Shown: positions 21,131 through 25,874 of the stretch, piece after piece
Layout of the letters: every line of letters begins with the position of its first letter
Position numbering within the stretch: the first letter of the stretch is position 1
From: Oscillospiraceae bacterium
GTDB lineage: Bacteria > Bacillota > Clostridia > Oscillospirales > Acutalibacteraceae
Length of the DNA stretch: 25,874 nucleotides
Reading direction: 5' to 3'
Assembly: GCA_019422905.1 (NCBI GenBank)
Contig: JAHZCM010000015.1
Span: 1-25,874, forward strand
Made by a program: the position numbers and the translations under genes
Notes under the pieces: generated by a model
The model's input: the letters and a program-made list of their open reading frames with translations, nothing else
Database searches by the model: none
Told to the model about the DNA's origin: nothing

Positions 21131-21144
21131 TGCATAAATATTCA
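21131..21144. promoter_or_regulatory. ARG-box-like palindrome upstream of second binding-protein gene
   Basis: TGCATAAATATTCA matches 15 of 18 positions of the ArgR consensus with flanks. Its centre is 31 nt from the centre of the -35, exactly as at the paralogue. Confidence 0.45.
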
Positions 21145-21172
21145 TCTATACATAGCTGTTTTGGCAAATGCA

Positions 21173-21224
21173 AAAAGAGATACTGTGCAGGATTGACTTT
21201 ATATCCCTGCATAGCACCTCTTTT
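21173..21224 (-). terminator. Terminator of the IlvD-family gene
   Basis: On the minus strand AAAAGAG (21218-21224) pairs with CTCTTTT (21173-21179) around an inner TGCAGG/CCTGCA stem, followed by T. It starts 17 nt after the stop at 21241. Confidence 0.8.
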
Positions 21225-21240
21225 ACATACCTATGAAGAA

Positions 21241-22959
21241 TTATTCCATGTAGCCGCCCTTCATCGGAGATTGGGCGGCTTGCGTAAAGCGTTTTAAAAC
21301 GCCGTGGGTATAGCGGTTTTTAAACGGCGGCAGCGTTTTGCGGCGCTCTGCAAAGACGTGCTCGATTTCCGCTTCATCCGCCGGCTTGCCATGGATGCCG
21401 CAGACGCGCAGCACACGCTTTTCAATGTCAATTTCGATCAGGTCGCCCTCCTCAACGAGCGCGATGGGGCCGCCCTCGGCGGCTTCCGGGGAGATATGCC
21501 CGATCGCCGGGCCGCGGCTCGCGCCGGAAAAGCGCCCGTCCGTCAGGAGCGCGATACTTGCGGAAAGTGCCGGATCGCTCGAAATCGCCTCTGTCGTGTA
21601 AAACATTTCGGGCATGCCGCTGCCGCGCGGCCCTTCATAACGGATGATAACCGCATCGCCGGGCTGAATCTGATGCGTCAGAATCGCGTGGATCGCGTCC
21701 TCCTCGCAGTTGAACGGGCGCGCCCGCAGAAGCGCCTTGTGCATTTCCTTCGGCACGGCGCTGTGCTTGACGACTGCGCCGTCCGGCGCAATGTTGCCGC
21801 GCAGAATCGCGATCGCGCCGTTCGTGCCGATCGGGTCGTCGAACGAGCGGATGATATCCGTGCGCTTGAGGCCGGTTTTTTTGAGATATGTATCGCATTT
21901 TTCGTAGAAGCCGCTGCGCTTTAGCTCGTCGAGGTTTTCGCCGAGCGTCTTGCCTGTGACGGTCAGCGCGTCAAGATGCAGGTGCTCGCGGATTTCCTCC
22001 ATAATGCGCGGCACGCCGCCCGCATAATAGAAATACTGTGCGGGCCATTCGCCGGCCGGGCGGATGTTCAGGATATAATGCGCGCCGCGGTGCATCCGGT
22101 CAAAGGTGTCGGCGTCGAGCTCAAGGCCGAATTCGCGCGCGATGGCGGGCAGATGCATCAGCGTGTTGGTGGAGCCGGAGATCGCCGCGTGCACCATGAT
22201 GGCGTTTTCAAAGGACTTCATCGTCACGATATCCGAAGCCCGGATGCCCTTCTGCGCAAGCGCCACAACGGTTTCGCCCGCCTTTTCCGCCACGTCGGCG
22301 AGGTCGGCGCAGGTCGCGGGCATCAGCGCGGAGCCGGGCAGCATCAGGCCGAGCGCTTCCGCCATGATCTGCATCGTCGAGGCCGTGCCCATGAAGGAGC
22401 ACGCGCCGCACGACGGGCAGGCATGGTGCTTGTAATAGGTGAACTGCGCCTCGGTGATTTCGCCGCGCTCATACATCGCGCTGTACTTGCCGATCTGCTC
22501 GAGCGTCAGCAGGTCCGGACCGGCGTCCATGACGCCGCCCGTCACAAAGACGGAGGGGATGTTGATGCGCCCGATCGCCATCAGAAGCGCTGGAACGGAT
22601 TTGTCGCAGCTCGCGAGGAAAACACCGCCGTCGAAGGTCGTCGCGTTCGCGTGGATTTCCACGAGGTCGGCGATGATATCGCGGGAGGGCAGCGAGTAAT
22701 TGATGCCGTCATGCCCCTGCGCCATGCCGTCGCAGATATCGGTCGCAAAATACAGCGCGCCCTTGCCGCCCGCCGCGTATGCGCCGTCGCTCGCTTTCTG
22801 CGCGAGATTCAGCAGATGGGCGGAGCCGGGGTGGCTTTGCCCGTAAGTGCTTTCAATCAAAATCTGGGGCTTTGCGAGATCTTCGGCCTGCCAGCCCATG
22901 CCCATGCGCAGCGGATCCATTTCCGGTGCAATTTTTCGGATTTCCTGACTTTTCAACAT
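21241..22959 (-). CDS. IlvD/Edd-family dehydratase (dihydroxy-acid dehydratase type)
   Basis: The 572-residue protein is an Fe-S dehydratase that removes water from a 2,3-dihydroxy acid. Cluster cysteines lie in ATDICDGMAQGHDG (C76), ASCDKSVPA (C118) and PSCGACSFMGTA (C184/C187), and K120 corresponds to the Mg-site carbamylated lysine. The C-terminal half has IGTNGAIAILRGNIAPDGAVVKHSA, RYEGPRGSGMPEM and LTDGRFSGASRGPAIGHISPEAAEGGPIA, all family marks. It could be IlvD of valine/isoleucine synthesis or a sugar-acid dehydratase. The opening KSQEIRKIAPEMDPLRMGMGW differs from classical IlvD, and no other ilv gene is nearby. ATG 22959 is chosen because AAAGGAAG lies 7 nt upstream; an earlier start would run into the lipoprotein gene. 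It is 25 nt behind the lipoprotein gene and probably co-transcribed. Confidence 0.88.
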   Translation of the reverse strand: MLKSQEIRKIAPEMDPLRMGMGWQAEDLAKPQILIESTYGQSHPGSAHLLNLAQKASDGAYAAGGKGALYFATDICDGMAQGHDGINYSLPSRDIIADLVEIHANATTFDGGVFLASCDKSVPALLMAIGRINIPSVFVTGGVMDAGPDLLTLEQIGKYSAMYERGEITEAQFTYYKHHACPSCGACSFMGTASTMQIMAEALGLMLPGSALMPATCADLADVAEKAGETVVALAQKGIRASDIVTMKSFENAIMVHAAISGSTNTLMHLPAIAREFGLELDADTFDRMHRGAHYILNIRPAGEWPAQYFYYAGGVPRIMEEIREHLHLDALTVTGKTLGENLDELKRSGFYEKCDTYLKKTGLKRTDIIRSFDDPIGTNGAIAILRGNIAPDGAVVKHSAVPKEMHKALLRARPFNCEEDAIHAILTHQIQPGDAVIIRYEGPRGSGMPEMFYTTEAISSDPALSASIALLTDGRFSGASRGPAIGHISPEAAEGGPIALVEEGDLIEIDIEKRVLRVCGIHGKPADEAEIEHVFAERRKTLPPFKNRYTHGVLKRFTQAAQSPMKGGYME

Positions 22960-22984
22960 AGAGATGCTTCCTTTGTTTATAAAT

Positions 22985-23803
22985 TTATGAAACGGCATAT
23001 TCGCCGACCGTGTAACCGCCCCATACGCCGCTTTCATTGCGCGATGCGGCGCAGTCGAGCAGAAAATACGCGCCGTCTCCGCCGCGCCATTTTGTGGCGT
23101 TAAAGACGACGTGATTCTCATCGGCTTCGGTTTCTTCAACGGTCAACAGGCAGCCGTCCTCCCAGTAAAGCGCATCGCCGTCGATGAACCCCTCCTCGCA
23201 GAGCGACGCGTACGTTGCCGCCAGTGGCTCCTTCTGATGCAACTCGCCGAAGCGCCACGCGAGAGCTGTCTGCTCGCTTTTTGTGAGCGAGGTTTGGCTC
23301 AGGTCGATCCCGACGTACTGCGTGTCTGCCTGCAAAGCCTCGTCCGTCTCCCACAATTCGGTGAACACGTCCATATAGAGCGCGCAGCGGTCGTCAAAGC
23401 CGTCCTCGAGAATGCGGACCTCCGTGATGCCGCAGAGCTGCGCCGGGTAGGTTTCCAGAACACTGCCGTCATATGTGATGTCGAGCAGCATTCCGGGGCG
23501 GAGGCTTTCCCCGTCCGGTACGGTGCTGCGGTAGACGCCGGCCTGCTCGCCGGTACCCGCCAGCAGCAGGCTGCCGCTTTCGTCTGCGGAGACGACACGT
23601 GCGGTGAGTACGGCGGACGCCGCTGAAGGCTCATCCAAGCCGGAGGAATTTGCGGGGGCCTCGTCGGAGGGCATATCGGTAATACCGGATGGTACGGAGG
23701 CCTCACCCGGCGGATTGCCCGGTGCGGACGCCGCGCAGGCCGGGAGGTACAATAGCAGGGCGGTCAGGCTGAAAACAAAAAGTAATTTTTTGCAGGCGGT
23801 CAT
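22985..23803 (-). CDS. Hypothetical secreted lipoprotein
   Basis: The 272-residue protein has a signal peptide and lipobox LPAC, followed by a Pro/Ser/Glu-rich low-complexity tether. A small beta-rich domain (LTARVVSADESGSLLLAGTG...GMLLDITYDGSVLETYPAQL) recalls the OB-like DUF3221/YobA fold, and a C-terminal domain (~150-272) is one I do not recognise. ATG 23803 follows AAAGGTGAG; an earlier in-frame start at 23932 would precede the promoter. It is the first gene of a two-gene unit with the IlvD-family enzyme, an unexpected partner for a surface lipoprotein, so co-transcription may be incidental. Function is unknown. Confidence 0.75.
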   Translation of the reverse strand: MTACKKLLFVFSLTALLLYLPACAASAPGNPPGEASVPSGITDMPSDEAPANSSGLDEPSAASAVLTARVVSADESGSLLLAGTGEQAGVYRSTVPDGESLRPGMLLDITYDGSVLETYPAQLCGITEVRILEDGFDDRCALYMDVFTELWETDEALQADTQYVGIDLSQTSLTKSEQTALAWRFGELHQKEPLAATYASLCEEGFIDGDALYWEDGCLLTVEETEADENHVVFNATKWRGGDGAYFLLDCAASRNESGVWGGYTVGEYAVS

Positions 23804-23846
23804 TTTGCTCACCTTTCCTTTCGCCCTGTATGTAAGGAAAACGAAC

Positions 23847-23858
23847 CGAAACGTTTCG
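23847..23858. promoter_or_regulatory. Palindromic operator candidate (LacI-type)
   Basis: CGAAACGTTTCG is a perfect 12-bp palindrome with the central CG common in LacI-family operators. It covers the first transcribed bases after the lipoprotein promoter, a position suited to repression. It does not fully fit the cre consensus. Confidence 0.45.
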
Positions 23859-23866
23859 CTTTCTAA

Positions 23867-23895
23867 ATCATAGCAGATAAAAAAACGGGTTACAA
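23867..23895 (-). promoter_or_regulatory. Promoter of the lipoprotein/IlvD-family unit
   Basis: TTGTAA (23890-23895), 17-nt spacer, TATGAT (23867-23872) on the minus strand, giving a leader of about 57 nt to ATG 23803. It is divergent from the aroD promoter. Confidence 0.6.
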
Positions 23896-23936
23896 GCGTT
23901 TGTGCGAATAAAACAGGAAAGGGCGCATGCAATTTT

Positions 23937-23965
23937 TTGACTTTTCCACGGAAATTGGCTATACT
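23937..23965 (+). promoter_or_regulatory. Promoter of aroD
   Basis: TTGACT (23937-23942), 17-nt spacer, TATACT (23960-23965), about 23 nt before the aroD start. Confidence 0.7.
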
Positions 23966-23994
23966 GAATGCAGATATGCGTCGGAGGTGTTCTT

Positions 23995-24720
23995 ATGCGT
24001 GAGGTAAATGTCGGGAATCTGACATTCGGTATCGGGAAAATGAAAATCTGCGTCCCCGTCTGTGCGAAAACGCTCGAAGAAGCGCTCGGAGCGGTGCGGG
24101 AGATTCGGAAAACGCCCGCCGATCTGATCGAATGGCGGCTCGATTATTTTGAGGAAGATATTTTATGCGCGGCACAGACGGTGCTGGAAGCCGCGGGAAA
24201 GCTGCCGGTGCTCTGCACGTTCCGCACAAAGGCGGAGGGCGGCGAGCGGGAGATCGGCCCGGCAGCGTATTTTGCGCTGAATGAGGCGCTGGCGTCGCTC
24301 GGCGCGCCGATGCTCGACCTCGAGCTGATGCTCTGCGAGGCGCATCCGGCGCTTGCCGGGCAGGCGATTTCGGCGCTGCACAAAAAAGGCGCGGTCGTCG
24401 TGCTCTCCAATCACGATTTTGAAAAAACGCCGCCCAGAGCGGAGCTTGTGGACCGCTATAAGCGCATGCTCGCGCTCGGCGGCGACCTGCCGAAAATCGC
24501 TGTGATGCCGCAGAACCAGCGTGACGTCATGGTTCTGCTCTCCGCCATGAACGAGGCGAGCGCCGCGTGCGGGCCGCTGATCGGCATTTCCATGGGAGAG
24601 TTGGGCAAGCTGACGCGCGTGCGCGGCGGCGCGTTCGGCTCTGTGATGACGTTTGCGAGCAAAGGAAAAGCCTCCGCACCGGGACAAATCGATGCGGAGA
24701 CGCTGGCTTCCATGCTTTAA
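23995..24720 (+). CDS. aroD: Type I 3-dehydroquinate dehydratase
   Basis: The 241-residue TIM-barrel enzyme converts 3-dehydroquinate to 3-dehydroshikimate in the shikimate pathway. Active-site residues are visible: EWRLD (E46, R48), the catalytic His in VLSNHDFEKTP (H140) and the Schiff-base lysine in LPKIAVMP (K167). ISMGELGKLTRVRGGAFGSVMTFAS near the C-terminus carries the Arg and substrate loop. GGAGGTG precedes ATG 23995 at proper spacing. An in-frame ATG at 23968 is too close to the promoter and lacks a ribosome site. It is a single gene convergent with the asparaginase; no other aro gene is nearby. Confidence 0.94.
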   Translation: MREVNVGNLTFGIGKMKICVPVCAKTLEEALGAVREIRKTPADLIEWRLDYFEEDILCAAQTVLEAAGKLPVLCTFRTKAEGGEREIGPAAYFALNEALASLGAPMLDLELMLCEAHPALAGQAISALHKKGAVVVLSNHDFEKTPPRAELVDRYKRMLALGGDLPKIAVMPQNQRDVMVLLSAMNEASAACGPLIGISMGELGKLTRVRGGAFGSVMTFASKGKASAPGQIDAETLASML

Positions 24721-24782
24721 ATGTGACGCGTGCGGTGCGCGCGCCGTGGAGCCCTGTCCGGCAGAGCTTTATGCGGCTTGGT

Positions 24783-25826
24783 TCATGCGCGCTTTTCCAG
24801 TGTGAAAACGGTTTTGACCTCGCCGACCGGCGTGTCGTTGTCGTTGACGGTGACGCCGCTGTTGAGCGAGCGGAGCATCGCGTCGGTCTCGGCGTTGTAG
24901 TAGCCGATCTGGCGGAAGATTTCGCGGATGATCAGCGGCCAGACCGCTTCGGTGCCGTCCTTGATTTTAAAGGAGATGCCGAGCCGCTCCTTCTTGAGGC
25001 CGATGCCGTACACGCCGTTTGCGCCGCCCTTTGCGACGATGTTCGCGTCGTGATTGATGAGCGAGCAGAGGTAGCCGGTGCCGCGCATCATGTGCGGATA
25101 CCGGTGGATGCGGGGGACAAACCGTCCGGCGGCCTCGCGCAGCGTATCGTCGCGGATCGTATCGATGCACGCGAGGTTTTTGTAGGCAATGGCGATATTC
25201 TTCATCGGGTAGGCGAAAACCGGCACGCCGCAGCCGTCTACGCCGATGACGACCTTTTCCTCCGGATATTCGGAAAGCACGCTCATGGCGCGGAGCACCT
25301 CGTTCTGGCCCTCGGAGCCGACCCGCCAGTAGTCCTTCACGTCGCCGCCCATCTCGCGCTGGATCAGCATCAGCGCTGCATGCTTGCCGCTGCAGTTGTG
25401 GTAGAGCTTCGATTTTGGCAGGCCCGCGCGGATGCGCTCCTCGTTTGCTTCGGCAGAGCCGGGAACGGTGGGCTTCATGATGAGGTCGTCCGGGTTCAGA
25501 TCCGCCTTCTGCATGATGGATTTGAGCGCGTCGATGTGAAAGCCCTCGCCGAGGTGGGAGCCCGCGAACAGCACGGTTTCCTCGTCCGTAAGCCCGTACT
25601 TTTCGTCCAGGCGGTGCGCGATGACCGGCAGCGCCTGCACGGGCTTGGAGGCGGAGCGGTAATAGACGACCGCGTCCGGATTGCCGGCTGCGTAGATGAC
25701 CTTGCCGGTTTCGTAAACCACGCGGATATAGCCGTAATGCGTCAGGTCCACAAGCCCGCCGCGGTATTCTTCAGTCAAAAGTGCCGTATCCAATTGTATT
25801 GATCCCCGATCTTTATAGATTTGCAA
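24783..25826 (-). CDS. Asparaginase (Asparaginase_II / R. etli-type family)
   Basis: Up to 347 residues, cytoplasmic, hydrolysing L-asparagine to aspartate and ammonia. The family pattern is clear: YRGGLVDLTHYG near the start, VVYYRSASKPVQALPVIA, GLTDEETVLFAGSHLGEGFH, LYHNCSGKHAALML, VIGVDGCGVPVFAYPMKNIA and GTGYLCSLINHD. There is no ATG at the N-terminus. The longest start is TTG 25826 with no clear ribosome site. TTG 25793, preceded by GGGGATC at about 9 nt, would begin MDTALLTEEYRGG and fits the family start as well or better. A TATAAT at 25856-25861 marks its promoter. The gene is convergent with aroD. Confidence 0.86.
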   Translation of the reverse strand: MQIYKDRGSIQLDTALLTEEYRGGLVDLTHYGYIRVVYETGKVIYAAGNPDAVVYYRSASKPVQALPVIAHRLDEKYGLTDEETVLFAGSHLGEGFHIDALKSIMQKADLNPDDLIMKPTVPGSAEANEERIRAGLPKSKLYHNCSGKHAALMLIQREMGGDVKDYWRVGSEGQNEVLRAMSVLSEYPEEKVVIGVDGCGVPVFAYPMKNIAIAYKNLACIDTIRDDTLREAAGRFVPRIHRYPHMMRGTGYLCSLINHDANIVAKGGANGVYGIGLKKERLGISFKIKDGTEAVWPLIIREIFRQIGYYNAETDAMLRSLNSGVTVNDNDTPVGEVKTVFTLEKRA

Positions 25827-25855
25827 GATTTTTCTTTATTTTGCAGCCAAAAGAT

Positions 25856-25861
25856 ATTATA
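25856..25861 (-). promoter_or_regulatory. -10 element of the asparaginase promoter
   Basis: Perfect TATAAT on the minus strand. At normal spacing the -35 would fall at about 25879-25884, beyond the window. The start site near 25849 lies upstream of both candidate TTG start codons. Confidence 0.5.
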
Positions 25862-25874
25862 ATCATTTTCATGG

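Noticed and set aside
21976..23103. Plus-strand frame of 375 codons opposite the IlvD-family gene
   Set aside because: Arg/His/Ala-rich antisense composition without family motifs; the dehydratase cysteine motifs define the real strand.
1..25874. CRISPR arrays, tRNA or rRNA genes, insertion sequences
   Set aside because: No regularly spaced repeats, tRNA-like cloverleaf sequences, rRNA segments or transposase genes were seen.

Overview
The window reads as chromosomal DNA of a gut-type Clostridia bacterium, probably Oscillospiraceae/Ruminococcaceae-like. The evidence is a SCIFF ribosomal peptide with its radical SAM partner (a Clostridia hallmark), Shine-Dalgarno led genes, sigma-A type promoters nearly all with 17-nt spacers, GC-rich coding sequence, cell-wall proteins with TATPKPT-type linkers, and GH36/GH130 enzymes. 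The first ~290 bases are much more AT-rich and hold an Arc-like ribbon-helix-helix gene, so the left edge may belong to a transferred segment.

Layout. 1-655: partial Arc-like regulator (-) divergent from a small gene (+) broken by an in-frame TAG. 715-8050: sugar and cell-wall block with GH36 alpha-galactosidase (-), a secreted SH3b/VanY-type carboxypeptidase (-), a secreted SH3b/CHAP-like protein (-), and a GH130 beta-mannoside enzyme (+) with a CcpA-type cre site in its leader. 8465-10761: a SAM methyltransferase and a MATE exporter (+). 10897-13850: a SCIFF operon (-), ordered SCIFF peptide, hairpin, radical SAM maturase, PLP decarboxylase. 13954-17252: a sulfur amino acid block with metY (-, frameshifted), cysK (+) and an Rrf2/IscR-like regulator (-). 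The cysK and rrf2 promoters share a CCTAT...ATAGG inverted repeat. 17414-21016: a polar amino acid ABC importer (-) with two paralogous binding lipoproteins, permease, ATPase and a small Cys-rich protein. 21241-23803: a lipoprotein gene followed by an IlvD/Edd-family dehydratase (-). 23995-25826: aroD (+) convergent with an asparaginase (-).

Most notable points. (1) The SCIFF maturase is otherwise intact but its radical SAM motif is CxxxCxxL: the third cluster cysteine is a TTA leucine codon, although the SCIFF peptide is intact. (2) Both ABC binding proteins appear circularly permuted: the usual second module comes first and the usual N-terminal module is at the C-terminus. Their promoters carry ARG-box-like palindromes at the same distance from the -35. 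(3) metY has a one-base frameshift and the small gene at 296 has an internal stop. With the maturase change, three genes in 26 kb look damaged, so both real decay and assembly error have to be considered. (4) Paired operator candidates link the Rrf2 regulator to cysK and to itself.

Every function is assigned from motifs and family knowledge read by eye. No database or folding computation was run.
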